Assembly (NCBI GenBank): GCA_003260075.1
Contig: QLIY01000489.1
Coordinates: 27,887 to 91,886 of the forward strand
Reading direction: 5' to 3'
Length of the DNA stretch: 64,000 nucleotides
From: Phallusia mammillata
Taxonomy: Eukaryota > Chordata > Ascidiacea > Phlebobranchia > Ascidiidae
Both the position numbers and the translations under genes were made by a program. Under the pieces are notes generated by a model, which ran no database searches, had not been told where the DNA came from, and saw nothing but the letters and a program-made list of their open reading frames with translations. The first letter of the stretch is position 1; every line of letters begins with the position of its first letter. This document shows, one piece after another, positions 11,405-29,399 of the stretch.

Positions 11405-14400
11405 TTATCCCTGTATTGTGGCGGTCTGGCCAGCCGTAGCCCCTCGCACCAGTCTCCTCATGTTGTCATCGGTCAAGGCAACTGGACTGGTAGTGACCGA
11501 CGAGACACAAAACGGATCGCATTCGGACTCGCCACTACTCATTCGCTCGTCGTGGTGGCCCGATTCATTGAAGCTGCTGTTTCTTGAAAGACCACTCCCA
11601 CTACTTAAGCTGGAGTCCATCGAAGAGTTGGACATTCGCCGGAACAGGTCTGTTGCGTTGAAAGCGCTTGTAGGTGCACTTGGGTGGCGGCCAATAGGCG
11701 ATTGTTCGTTTTCGTAGGAGTAGTTGGGTTCGCGCACACTGCAAAAGAAATGCAGAGTAAGAAAAGAAAAAAAAAATTTTGAACACCACTTAACCAACTG
11801 TGGCAGCAGGAAGGCGACTTCACTATCTTTTGTCGGTTTTTATAGACAGATATTTTATTCAAAACATTTGCTTACCAGCTGTATTTTTCGTGGTTTCTCA
11901 AATGTCGGTCAAGGTTGGTTTGTTGTCCGAATGCTCGGCCACAAAGATGGCATGGATAAGGCCGCTCCTGTAAAAATAGTAGAAAAATATTTTAGGAAAC
12001 TATTTAAGCTATGAGTAGAAAACAAGTTTTAATTATAGCCATCAAATGAAAATTGTGCATGAAACTGGTCGTTGCGTTCAAAACGTACCTTTCTGTGGAT
12101 GTTTCGGATGTGGCGCTGGAGATTTGATGAGATGGAAAAACTTCGCTCACAGAATGTGCAGGTGTATGGTTGCTCGCCAGTATGTGTTCTTTCGTGTCTG
12201 GTCAGGTTAGCGCTCCTTGGAAAAACTTTTCGACAAAACTTGCAAGTGTAACGCTCCTTTACCCCTTGAAACGATTTGTTACTGCCGGTCGGAGACAACT
12301 GATCGCGGCCCAAAAAAGGTGAGGGCATCGCAACCGAAGAAGGCTGCTGAGCATACAAACTACCGAAAGAAGATAGTTGGGTGTTAATGTTGGAATAGAG
12401 CTGTCCGTATGGCTGTCGTAGGTACCAAGGAAACGCACCAAACCGTGAGATTCGGTCATTTTGTACAGAAGCATGCCTTGCCCGTTGGTTGGCGAGAAGT
12501 GAAGTGCTGCCAAAGCGTTTTCCAAAATGATAATAGAGGTTTAGCGGGTTTCTCCATGCTGCTACATTGTTGTTGATTGTGCAGCTTGCAGTTTCACACT
12601 TTTTGGGCAAAGAAAGATCGAGAGGTTGGTCTGAGATCGTTGTTTGTTGCTGAAATGATTGAGATGTGCCTTTGACAGGAAATACGTTTGGACGGTTGGC
12701 CACAGTTTGTGCCGCTGCTCGCTTTTCCAGCGTGCTGTGATACAAGATGGCGGCAGCGACTGCCTCCGCTGCAGAATTATTGCGCATTTCAATATTTTTT
12801 TGCTGACTGCTCGACGGTGACAAAATAGGATTCCAAATTTTCTCTCTGGTCTGCTGTGGTTCATTTTGCATTTCCCGTGCGACGGTTGAACTCTTGTGCG
12901 AAGTAAGTGCGAGCTTTTCATTGCTTAGATCGACTTGAACACTGGCATGACTTACTGATTGGCGGCTGTAGGTAGCGCATGAAGAGGCACTTCGAAATCT
13001 TCGTGAATCGGCATTGATCTGGGTCATTACCTGATCGAAGGAAGCAAGAAAAGATTCTGCGCCAGGATCTGAACACTGAATTGCGGCATCGGCCATTTTT
13101 GGCAGTGTGTTGCGTAAGTTTGCAATCTTGTGCGCAAAAGGAATTTGGGAAGAGACCTGGTAGAATTTGTTGTTAGAAAAACAAGTAAGAAGAGGAGAAA
13201 ATGGTGGCGATCGCGGCCCAGGTGGAACTTGGAAAACTGAAGATGAATTCAGAGGTAAGTTGCTGCCAGGTAACGGTGACCGCATTGTCAGTACGTTGTT
13301 GCTTTCTGTAAATAGATTGTTAGATTAGTAAACGCCGTTTGTAAAATGAATAAGAAGATGCAAGTTTGGAGAAAAACCCAGATAGTCAATTACCTTGTTT
13401 GTAGATGTCAGCCCCCCCCCCTAAACGCCGTTTGTAAAATGAATAAGAAGATGCAAGTTTGGAGAAAAAAAAAACCAGATAGTCAATTACCTTGTTTGTA
13501 GATGTCATTTTTTTGTGGTATTGAAGTGTTCAGTCCGTATGATGTTTCGTTCGCTCTGTGATGAATCAAGCTAAAACAAAAATTAGCCATTAGGGAATGT
13601 AGACAGCAGTCTGACATTTTCAGTGCGATTCATGCTCCAGAAAAATAGAAAAAGAAAAGCACTCTTTTAACGCCCATTCTAATCATGTGGTTGGTTATAA
13701 CCACGACAAGAATAAAACGTTAAAAATATCCGTATATGTCATGTAGGCAAATTGTTGAGCGAACGAAATTTGTTGCATATTATGAAGTAATAAATGAGCA
13801 TTGTATGTAAGCTACGGTTAATTTTACCAAAGACGTATATCAACTACAAAATAAGCTTGTAAACTTACCTGTTCGACATGCTAGTGCGACTGTGTACTGA
13901 GCAGAAGCGTCGGTGTTTGTTGAGCGAGTTTGCATTGGGAAATAGTTGACGACAGGTGCGACATCTTATCTGACCCCGACAGTCTGAGTGCATGCGTTTG
14001 TGGCGACACAGATTGCTGTACTGTAATTAAGAAATAAACGTATTCAGAATAGTTAACTAGAAGTTAAAACGTTTTGGTAAATTCCGTTCATATAGTAAAT
14101 ACCTGTGACAAAAACAAGTTGCCAAGATTTTAGGCAATTATGCGAATTAGGCAATTAATCGGATAATTTTCTTGACAAATCGCTGCGGTTGGGATTTACG
14201 GTTCCTATACAACTAAACGGATCATGCAATTAAACGGATTTTTTTGTGTTTTGCGAAAGCATGGTAACTAAAATTTATAATTTGAACATAAAATATTTTG
14301 GGGTTGTTACCTGTGTATAAGCTTTATGACACACAGCACAAGTAAAAGGCTTCACGCTGCTGTGAATGTGGCGATGTTGTTTTAGCCCACTAGCTGTTCC

Positions 14401-17176
14401 AAAAGCTTTGCCACACTCCCCGCAAGGGTGAGCTCGAGCACCAATGTGATGTTGTCGAATGTGACGTTGCAAGCGGCTGGCATCACAGAATGTGCGGTCG
14501 CAATTCTCACAGTTAAATCTAATATAAAAAAATAATATTACAATCTGTTTCGATTTGCACACACCACATATGCCACGGTCAGAAAAAAATACTTGAAAAA
14601 ATTCTTTAATTACACTTTTTTCTAGGCGTTACTTTAACTTTTTAACTCGTAAAAAAAGATTTATTCTTATATTTTAAATAAGAGCACTACAGTGTCCGTG
14701 TATATACACGGACTTGAAAACTAATTTGATTAAAAACATAACTGCCAGAAAACTTGTTCATGTTGAAAATCTTGCTAGAATATAAGTATTCTATGTACAC
14801 AAGATATCTGACAGTGTTTAAATTATGTTTTATTGTTATTTCAAAAAAATAAAAAATAGTGCTCGAACAGCAAAATCAATGATGCGCAAGTTTTTATCTG
14901 TAACTTTTCTCTGAAATCGGTTAAAGAGCAACCACTGAGACAAAGCCTTACTTTTTCTCGCCTTGTTTTCCCTGTCGTTTACGTTGATCCAAACGCAATT
15001 TTAATTCTTTGTATTTGCTGAGAGATGAGCTGTAGCCAAACTGCTGCCCGTGCGACCTGTAAGATGTTGTCTTCTGGCCAACAAGGTTTTGTGACATGTT
15101 TCGGAGAAGGTTCTGGTGTCGTTTTAAATCTCCTGTACAACAACGTTGCAAATTAAATACATTTTTTCAACTGTCTGTCGATTCAAACAACATTTTTATT
15201 GCAATCAGATAATAAAAGCACTTCATCAAAATTTACCTTTCATTGGACTTTCTGTCACGGGTTCTTGGCTATTGGAAACCGAAGACACGTTGCTGGCAAA
15301 GAAACCGGTCGTTGGCAGTGAAACTGCGTCGTTGATGTGAATCCTTTTCTGTTGTAAAACCGCGTGCGTTATACATAGCAGATCATAAAACCAAAAGCAA
15401 ACAAGACGAAGCATCAAGAATTATTTTATTTTACCTCCTGTTGATTGTCATCGACCCCAGAGTAGGGCGCAAAATGATGCGATGCCCTAAAATAATCTTT
15501 CCAACCTGGGCTGGGTAGCTCTGCTCGTTGCTCTCCACTGTCTCGACCCAATCCAGGCGTATCAGTCAGCTGTACAAGCGAGGTGCAGTGATTAAAAGGG
15601 CTGTAACCGTAGATTGCACGTTATACGAGCAGCGAGGTGTCTTTTTGTTAAACATTGTCGAAACTCTGCCGCCATGAAACGCAACATTGACCTTCGTGCT
15701 ATGGCTCGAGGAGGCTCCGGACGCGCAATCAACGAATGAAACCATCATTCAAATGTCATTGCTTGGCACGGACAAACATTTGTGTTTGTCTCATTAATGT
15801 GCAAGCTACGATAAACAGCCCGGTGCTCTCCAAGGCTTCTGTCAATCTCAACAGTCGACAGATAGGGACTACCCTGGGTCCGCCAGGTTTATTACAATCT
15901 TTGCAAACAGCGCACGCTAATCTGACAAACATCCGACAAATGATTAACTCGGAAGGAGACACGGAAAAGCCTGTTGGCATCATTAAACAAGTTGTTGTGT
16001 CAAAATAAAATATCTCCTTCACTTCAGTTTCGTAAACTTTGAAAAAATCATGAAATTGTTAGATGATACATTTATCATAAATTTTTGTCATGTAAGAAAT
16101 ATACCCTAAATGAAATATACCCGTTAATGTTTTTGCGCTAATAAAATTTTTGGTTATGAATCAAAAATAAATATGCAATCACATTTTAATAAATTCCGCT
16201 GTTCAAAAGGCAAAATGTTTAAAGTTAGCTTTTTACTGAATTTTTATTTCATTTAATAACATCTCGACCTGGTGTGATAATTTATCGCTGTATGCACTTG
16301 TAATTACGGTAGGCACACATAGTCTATGGCTGTGCCCGCTTGGACCCAGGTGTTGACTCGGTCGAGACAGCCTGCGCACAATGTTTAATGTTCATCTGAT
16401 GTTTTGTTGCAACTAAAGCCAGACTCAGAAGTTCGAAAATTCGTGTTATGGAAACACCCCTATTAAATTCAATGCCAGCACCAGCGCACTCGCCGTTTAG
16501 TAACCAAGGCGAGGACCAAATTATTCGAGTTTTGTTATCGCAAGCAATTATCACCCAACGTTGCCAATGGGCCGTGACGGTATAGTGTCTCTGTCATACC
16601 AAACAACTTTTTCGTAGCCATTTGGGACTGTTTGAAGTCCTCCGACTATTTTAGAGGCGCACGTGCTGCGTGTTTAAACAGTTTCTCGCTAATTTGTTTG
16701 AAATTGCCAAAATAATGCGACGAGACGCTCGATTTCACTTCCAAAGCCGTCGGTTGTTATCGTTATGACATTTCCGCTTTATTGGTGAGATGAATTAGTG
16801 GCACTGACTGACTATGGGAAACTTATTTAGCATTGAAAATCACAAATAGTTTAACAAAAATAAGTCAAGATTTAAATATTATACACTTTCTGCTAAATAC
16901 GAGAAAAAATAAACTATTTTGGTTATTTTAATTGATCAAATTTAGGATACGATAACTAGCAAAAAAACACTTGTTTACTTTAATACGCTGGTTTGCTTAC
17001 ACGTGTACAGTTTATGTTCGATTTTTGTAGTTTAATACAAACACAAGAACAAATCTTAACAGGTAACTAAAATACTGCTTATTTGTTGTTTGAGTAGGCA
17101 GCATAAAACATTACCACATCTACAATCAGTCTAGTTCACTCACCTTGTAAAAAGACTGCACGTTGTGGCTGTTCAT
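11405..17176 (-). CDS. MECOM: MECOM/EVI1-PRDM16-type zinc finger transcription factor, copy A (no PR domain)
   Basis: A nuclear DNA-binding repressor of the EVI1/PRDM16/Hamlet family. Coding exons, in order of transcription: 17176-17144, 15569-15435, 15348-15237, 15132-14952, 14518-14311, 14020-13869, 13570-13491, 13305-12089, 11967-11876 and 11738-11405, giving 847 aa with all phases matching. The N-terminal finger cluster (about residues 155-265) has four fingers, starting [10 protein letters not shown], and matches the last four of the seven in vertebrate EVI1. The C-terminal cluster (about 648-732) has the three typical fingers with the THTGEQPY linker, SISSNLQRH and [12 protein letters not shown] CtBP-binding motif PLDLS lies near residue 528. 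No PR/SET domain and none of the first three EVI1 fingers are seen. The starting exon (11 aa) rests on ATG, a strong donor and phase. A 3' splice acceptor ends 10 bases before this ATG. The poly-C duplication at 13329-13505 repeats part of one exon. Confidence 0.88.
13329..13505. repeat. Poly-C-linked direct duplication 10
   Basis: Copy one 13329-13411, C run 13412-13421, copy two from 13422. It repeats the donor end of a MECOM copy A exon (13491-13570). Confidence 0.9.
14694..14713. repeat. Perfect 20-base palindrome
   Basis: GTCCGTGTATATACACGGAC equals its own reverse complement. It lies in an intron of MECOM copy A and could be a dimeric factor site, but this is unproven. Confidence 0.9.
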
Positions 17177-20100
17177 TGTACACATGCTGCAAGTGCGTGT
17201 ACCGTTCTGGCTATCACGAGGCGCAAAGAAGATGATGACGCTTCTTCCAGACGAGTTGTAGGCAATGATTGGAAATCATTCGAGGGGCCTCTTCATCGAC
17301 CCGCGCCAAAGGAAAAAAATGCCGCTGGAAAAGGAGTGCCAACAAAAAAATGAAATCCTGCGTTCCACATTCTTTTCTGATTGCTGAGCCACAGGCGTGC
17401 GCAATTCAGACAAAAACGCTGATGACATAAATTTTAAAAATATTTGACAAGCTTTGACAAGAATTCACACTGCGATCTGCAAATTTTCACTGCAAATGCC
17501 CATACGTGCGTCTGAAATACACCTTTGGATGTTGTATGTTTGAAACTAAATAAGAAAGTTCAGTATTATTAAACACTGGGAAACAAAAAAGTACTATAAA
17601 AAGTTAAAGCTTTAAAATTGCTATGTTACCTTTGTCGCAATTAAGGTAGAAGTATTTACAAACATCATGCAAAAAATAAATAAAATAAAAATAAAAACAA
17701 GAAATAAGTTTTGATGAAAATATCGTGAAAATGTTAAAAAAAAACTGGAGCAAACTTCTCGCTTGACCTCATTTAATCGGTGCTGTTGTTGGCGTTGGAG
17801 TTGTTGTTTTGTTATGGCGCTAAGTCCATCAGGGTTGGCTGAGACCAAAGTTACGTCGTTTTTGTCTTCAATCCTCCAAACATGGTTGGCTCGTGACAAT
17901 TTTTTTGCGATTTAGAATTGATTGCTTCAGAAGCTGAAGAGGAGATGGGGTTTTCCTTACGGTGGTCGTTTTAGCTATTATATATGATGTGTGTAACTAA
18001 GTCCGCTCTAAGAAGAGGGAAGGAGGCGTAATTGAAGTCGACCAATTGTGCTGATGCTTGCAGCAGGGTTGCAAACGGGTCCAGGCCGAAGTTTGTCACA
18101 CTTAGTGACATGAAAGGGAGGTGGTTATTCCCCATTTTTACACCCTACCATTTGTTTTTGTGCGAACAAATCTACTTAAGCCCGATCACGTGGTCCTAAG
18201 TTACCCAGAAAAGGCCTTGCACACGGCACGTGGGATCAGCCCTATGTGCCAGCCGATCCCAGGGCAGCATTCAGGAGGTGGGTTTGCTTCGTTCAGGAGA
18301 CATCAATAGCTTCTGTAACCCGAGTTTTTCTTACATAAAGTGCGACCTTTTTGCCTTGCACGTCTCAAACCGCATCATCGCGTATTAATCAATGAACAGC
18401 ACCAAAAAGCCATCGAGTAGCCCTGCCCTGGATCTTGTTTGTTTTTAGGATTAGTACACTCGTTGTCCTCATGCAGTTGCGCAACCTTCTAGTCACCAAC
18501 CTTCATTTAAATTTACCGCGCAGTTACATTTCGAAATACGTTGTGTTGAGCACACTGTATGGCAAAGCAACGACTTCGCAGTTAATCGTTGGTAATGCGT
18601 TTGTCAACACACATTCGCATGTATAATCCGACTTGCAGCTTCTCGGATCCCGGAATGTTATCTGTTTATTGCTTTCCACATGACACGGATTTCCGAGTCA
18701 ACACAATGGCGATTTGGAAGTCTAATCCCTTACTTAAAGGGATCTTAATGCGCCACGCGAAAGTTGTTTTGTCAATTTGGTTTTTATGTAAGTCAGCACA
18801 CAAGTGTCTTTAATTAGCCTATTATTGCAAAAGGTTTAGCAAAGAATTTTTTAAAAATATTTTGGAATCTTTTTGGCAAAACAAAACAATTGTAATTGCA
18901 CTTAACCATATGTATAATTTTGCAAGTCTTGACCGACGATGCAGTAACCGTGCGACCGGTGTAAGTAGCGCCATTTTGTTTTCTGTGACGTCATGTAACC
19001 TGTTATTTTTTAAATACACGTCTCCTATTATCACTGGCTTAAAGAACCTAGTATCTTTCTGCCCATAAGTTATCCTTGAATTTTTATCGACCAAAGAGTA
19101 AAAAAAATTCGACTAAATTGTGTGGTCAAGCCTTTGAAAATAAACCACTGTTGAGTGTTGATATGCTTTTTCATGAATAAAAAACGCAAACATTTTAGAG
19201 TTGATTGTAGGGTGATAGGCTACCTTTGACAGAAGAAGCCGTTTTAATATCTATGTTTACTGTGAAAAACCAAAAGAATCTTGTAGTGCAAAAATCAGTC
19301 TGTGGAAAAGCATGTCTAACAATCTACATTTTCTCGCAGTGAAAATATGTATTGTTGACAAAAATGCCCCCCCCCCCCCAAAAGAATCTTGTAGTGCAAA
19401 AATCAGTCTGTGGAAAAGCATGTCTCACAATCTACATTTTCTCGTAGTGAAAAGATGTATTGTTGACAAAAATGTACATTTTGCCTATCACCTTTAGGAA
19501 AAGGGCCACATTAAAAAATACGCAAAAAGATTGGCCCAAATACTGGATGGCCCTTTCTGTCTTCAGCAAATCTGTCAAATTTTCACGCCCGTGTGGATAA
19601 AAGATACTGAGTTTATTAGAACGCTTTAAATATATGCTTACTGCTGCTACGAGGAAAATCAAAGTTTAGCTGAGCCCATGGCGTCTCAACCTGGACGACA
19701 CCGATATATAAAATTTTTGTGCCTATAGGAGGCGTCTATATAGCCAAGGCGGCGACAAACTACGGTCCACCGAACCAAAATTGTAAGCAGACCCGAAATT
19801 GGAGTGAGAACCCGGCCCGAAAGTATAAGTCTAAAGCCCGGCTGTTGGACATTAGATTAAATTCAGCAACTAGCAACTTAGCTAGGTAATTTTTATTTAA
19901 AAAAATGCAGACAGAGAATGTAAAGTCAGGCCCGAACCCAAACCCGGCCCGATTTACAACTGTACACAGAACAAAACCGTCCGGCTCGCAACCCTACAAC
20001 AATAGTGTCACTTCGCTTTTTTGGTCGAAATAAATCTATTAGTTACAGTGCTTTATTCGTGTGTCCATGCGAATGTTTTTGTTTTGGTTCTTGACTTTTG

Positions 20101-21187
20101 TCGATCCATCTACGATCGACACAAACAAACAAGACAAACAACATGATAACTTTGTTCCTACCCGTTAAGTGATGCTCAAATTCGAGGTTTTGAAAACATT
20201 GCATTAAGGTTGCTGGTAGTTTTACCCTTAAAGTTTGGTTTTTATAGACAATGTAAAGATCAAAGTGGAAACAAAATGTAAATTAATAATGAAAAATTAG
20301 TCCGGCTCGCCGCAACATTGCTGGTCTTGATTGGAGTTCGTGGCTTTGCCGGAACCTGCAGTGTGCTCTCGCTAATATAGGTTAACGTGCTTATTAATGA
20401 CATACATGTGGCGATATTTTAACAGAATTTCGTAATCGATTTATTGAGAAACGCATGCCTACATTATAGTATGGAAAGGAGCTGTAAGAGCATTGGACTT
20501 TCCAACAAACGTGTTAAATTACATTTATTGTAAGACTAAATGGATAATGAACCCTAGGTAGCGGATACGAAAGCAGCGCTTATAATTGACAACAATTTGA
20601 AAAGGATGCTTTACCTCCTCGATTCAAACAACTATTGTTTGTGTTCGTACAGACTATTCAACTAAGTTTTCTTGGCTATATAGGTTGTAGCTCACCTAAT
20701 TCTAAGCCATATTATTACTATTCTCGTTTTCCCTCGTGCGTGTCGAGCAAAACATTTCCGCCAAACGTGTTTAGCTAAAATAAATATACTGTAACAAGAA
20801 CAATGTACTGGGTTAAACTTTTCGGTGTTCCTTTGAGAACCTGACGTATCAGTTTCGTAATATCTACTTCACAATTGTGACGTCACCCCTTTACTGTAAA
20901 TCAAAAACGGAAGAATATCTTGCCAGGCGTATCACAAACAAAGAACCAAATGAATCTTTTATGAAATGCGTTGCATTGTTATGGTCCCTGAATTACAAAT
21001 GTTCGACTTTACTGGCGCTACTTATAGCCTATAAACACTTCTACCAAAGCACCCCATCGTGAATTCGGCAAGTTTCGCCATGCCGTCCTAAAAACAGTAT
21101 TATCGAAAGCCTTTTTATTTAAATCTCCTGTCTAAAGAGTCTGCGCATAGTTTCTAGGCAAAAAGGACTCAACACAAAAACGCGAGT
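17177..21187. other. Region upstream of MECOM copy A
   Basis: About 4 kb without a recognised gene. It may hold the promoter and 5' non-coding exons of copy A. It contains a poly-C-linked duplication (19272-19474) and a stretch rich in CCCGAACC-like words (about 19765-20000). A glutamine-rich open stretch on the minus strand (17768-17899) has no start codon and no clear splice context. Confidence 0.45.
19272..19474. repeat. Poly-C-linked direct duplication 11
   Basis: Copy one 19272-19366, C run 19367-19379, copy two from 19380, with a few substitutions. Upstream of MECOM copy A. Confidence 0.9.
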
Positions 21188-21193
21188 TTTATT
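21188..21193 (-). terminator. Poly(A) signal of ATPAF1
   Basis: AATAAA on the minus strand, 14 bases beyond the ATPAF1 stop codon, followed by an A/T-rich stretch. It implies a very short 3' UTR. Confidence 0.55.
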
Positions 21194-21206
21194 AAAATAA
21201 ATGACA

Positions 21207-22751
21207 TCAATGATGCTCATTATGAACAGAAACGCCTGCCCTTGCAGCAAGACCTGAATTCATAGCCTCAATAATCGTTTGAAAGTCAAAGTCTTTGGGA
21301 GAAAAATTGAAGTCCCGTAATAACTTTGGATGCTCAGTATGGAAATACTGAACGAGATAAGACAACAACTGTGCATCTGGTACCGATATTTGATCATCTG
21401 TTACCATTGCCGACATCAACACGATTCCTGAATTCAAGAGTACCATAATATTAAATTTATAAAATACGCATTTAGACCTTGTTCCAATAGGTAAGATATT
21501 ACAGAGTCTAGACACTTTTAGTCAGTTCACTGTAAACTCTCTATTTAGTTTTCACAATTATGATGATAAACTATCGTTTTAAAAAGAACATAATTTTGTA
21601 TTATTTCTTATCACAATGACATAAATAGAGAGTATATGTACCCTTTTCAGTCAACAACTCAGTGTAATGATTTAGTGTAAGTTGTGAAGGTGCATTTTCT
21701 TGATGTCTTTGGTAGTTAATCAGTGATGTAAAATAAAAATCATTGGATCCAAATTGTCCAACAAACATTTCATACCCATCCTTTCTGGGCACTGGATACA
21801 CAAACTGCAAAATTTGTAATCAATATGAATCAATTACATAAGATAATTTACAATGAAACTTATTTAAGCAAACAGGTAAATTTGAACTTACAAGGGGATA
21901 CATTTGAGCTGTTGTCTGAAGTATGTGAAAAACATCCTTTGGAATGATTGCGCTTACAGCATCTTTATTTGAATAATGATCAACCCACAAAGAACCAATT
22001 TCCTCTGCTGTTAAACTGTTTACTAATTCAAGTTTTAAAATAGAGTCAAGAGTTTTCCTTTTGCCTGTCTATAAGACACAGTAAACAAATAGCTAAGATT
22101 TGATTGGAAAAGTTTAGTTCATTTACCAAACCTTGGACTGGACTTCTTTTTCTTTGACTTGGTCAAATGTACTGGTTGGATTTTTAACATTAGTGTTGTT
22201 CAAATGTGATGATGGTTTCTGTTTGAAAAAGGTATCATTTATCCAAATTGTTTTTTTCGCCTTTTACACTTGTATACCTCCTGTTGTTCATTCATCAGCT
22301 TTATTCGTCTTTCATACTCTTTGGAATTGGACCTATAATCAAGCTTGGCTTTAAATCACAGTACTCATTAGTTAAACTACTCCAACACTGAATTACTTAC
22401 ATTTTGAGTTTGTTTATCTTGTCTGCATACTTTTGGTAGTAGGGATTGGATTCAAGGTCTGTAGCAGAATTATTTGATTTGGCCTGCTTTTGGTGGCTAT
22501 ATAGTTTCTCAGCAGAGTCTTGAGAAAAAAGGGCAGCTCTAAAGAAGTTTTGGGATAAAAGGTTTTAAAAACAACCAACGATGGAAATCATCACATCGTG
22601 TAGACTATTAAACACTTTTTACAACTAAATAAATGTGTACAGGAGTACAGCAAAAGCTTTTAAAGGGTCAATGAAATTCAGAACAGCAGCCCTACCTTGG
22701 ACTTCCCAGCAGTGAGGGGAAAAGGCGGACATATCTATGGTGTACGTTCAT
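21207..22751 (-). CDS. ATPAF1: ATPAF1, mitochondrial F1-ATPase assembly factor 1 (ATP11 family)
   Basis: ATPAF1 is the mitochondrial chaperone that binds the F1 beta subunit during ATP synthase assembly. Exons, in order of transcription: 22751-22696, 22538-22401, 22332-22278, 22218-22132, 22068-21892, 21804-21642 and 21427-21207, totalling 298 aa with consistent phases. The N-terminus (MNVHHRYVRLFPSLLGSPR) is basic and lacks acidic residues, as expected for a matrix targeting sequence. It is followed by NPYYQKYADKINKLK, a match to the family's NPFYDRYRDKIQLL. The core includes KRKTLDSILKLELV, IPKDVFHILQ, PRKDGYEMFVGQF and FTSLINYQ. One donor (AAG|GTTTGG at 22131) is weak but required by phase, because the alternative nearby frames contain stops. 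The gene lies between the two MECOM-like copies on the same strand. Confidence 0.92.
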
Positions 22752-24620
22752 GGTTAACGACGAGTTGCTTAATTGTGGGCAAAATCCTGCCAAGCACTTC
22801 TTTACAAACAAATCACTGTCATTCATCTGTTTGGAAACAAAACCAACAGCCGCGAAACCTTAACGCATGGGTGACTGCTTGTCGCGGTTGAGCGATTGTA
22901 CAAAATTATTTTTGTCAATAGGGATATACTTTTACTAAAATTCTTGCTTCATTATGGTATACTGTTAAAAAATGTTTGTCACATAATTGTATTGGCTTTC
23001 ATCTTGGTATAATTTTTTTAGTAATATCACGGCAGTTCCAAAATGTAGCTTTATGCAGACTTGGGCCTACGCTCACTCGTACGCTATATTAACCAAGATA
23101 ACGGATTAGTAAGATTGCATCAATGTAGTCATTTAGCGACCAAAACATCAACAACAGATAATGTTAAAACTAAACATAGCAACCAGAACTGTAAAAAGCC
23201 ACAGAAAAGATAAGAGATGTTCGTAATTGGAACGACTTTCCAATAAACATAGTGTTACAGGGGCTGATATGACAGTTTTACGACCATTTTGTAGTCGCAC
23301 TTTAATGAGACTTTGCCCGCTGTTTTTTGGGCTCACAACAAACATTCATTCTCCTTTAGCTGGGACTTTGCTGTCGGACACTTTTGACACCTAGGGGAGA
23401 TTCGTTCTTCCTATTTCATTGTAAGTTTAACCACTGGCTTTTGCGACAGGAGACGTAACTTGAGCAGGAGTTGCTGTGAGCTGGCCCAACGAAGGGAACA
23501 CATGACTACGTGCAGTTGTAGAGTAAAAAAATCCATTTACAACCCACAACCAGCGTTTCGAAACAGACTACAGCGTAATTTTTTTAATTAATATCGAAAA
23601 CTGTCAAAAGTCGTACGACCAAAACAAAAGAGACGTAAAATTGTCATAAAAGTTTGGTCGAATCTCAGTAATAGTGCTGGGCGGCATAAAATCGTTTCAA
23701 GCTATAAGTATTTTATGACACCTTTTAAGTGACATTAAAACAATCTTTATTAATATAAGTTACTTCATTTTTTAAATATTGTGTTGATTGTATGTGGAAA
23801 TACACTTTTGTGAGTGTTTGTTTATATTTTCATCCAACAAGTTATACTCAGTAACTCAAATAAAGACAAAGTCTTTACTCAAATGTTTCATGCTTTTATA
23901 CTTTTAGAATATGGGCCAGATGTGCTGTTTGTAGGCTATATATAATTCCTGTGAGAATATTTTTAGCCTAATTGTTTAGGAACCGATCTGGATTATGACC
24001 ACTAAGTGACGCTATGTACACATAAGTATGTGTTTTGAGTATCGTGACTTGACCCTTGTAGCAAAGGGGACGAAAATGAATAGTAATATAACTACACTAA
24101 CGTGTAGTTCTAAACGACTATGTAGAAGTTGTTTTTAAGTAACCCTGCATATACTTTCCAAAGAACAGTATAAAAAAATCAATTTTTGCAACTGCTTTTT
24201 TTCTTATATTTTCGAGATCAAAACCTACAGTGTTGCACATCACAGGACAAAATGTTCACGAGAACTACAACAAAACGCAAGCGTTCAGTATTCGGAATAA
24301 ATAGAACGTGTGAGCTCCATGCAATGTACATAAGCAGTGAGGAAGGGGCGTAAAAATACCTTGTCATGTAGGTTGAGAGCAGTAAACCCTCTTCTGACAA
24401 ACAAAGAGGCGATTAACAGGTAACTTATAACCAGCATTCTTCGGTAAACAACACCGATAAAACGCCAATAAATAACCGTATGCATATCGTATAAATCACA
24501 TAAGCGTTATTAACAAATTAGGGCCTAGGTGCTGGCAAGATATCGCTTAAAACAGTATAAATTCACAACACACAATCGACTAAAGACTTTGTTTGTTGAT
24601 GTGAGTGTCATGTTAGTTCG
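22752..24620. other. Intergenic region between ATPAF1 and MECOM copy B
   Basis: About 1.9 kb without recognisable coding sequence. It should contain the ATPAF1 promoter and the 3' UTR of MECOM copy B. Confidence 0.5.

Positions 24621-29399
<4,779 letters not shown>

Noticed and set aside
17768-17899. Glutamine-rich minus-strand stretch as an alternative first exon of MECOM copy A
   Set aside because: No ATG in frame, a stop just upstream, and only a weak donor (GAG|GTCAAG). Left unannotated.
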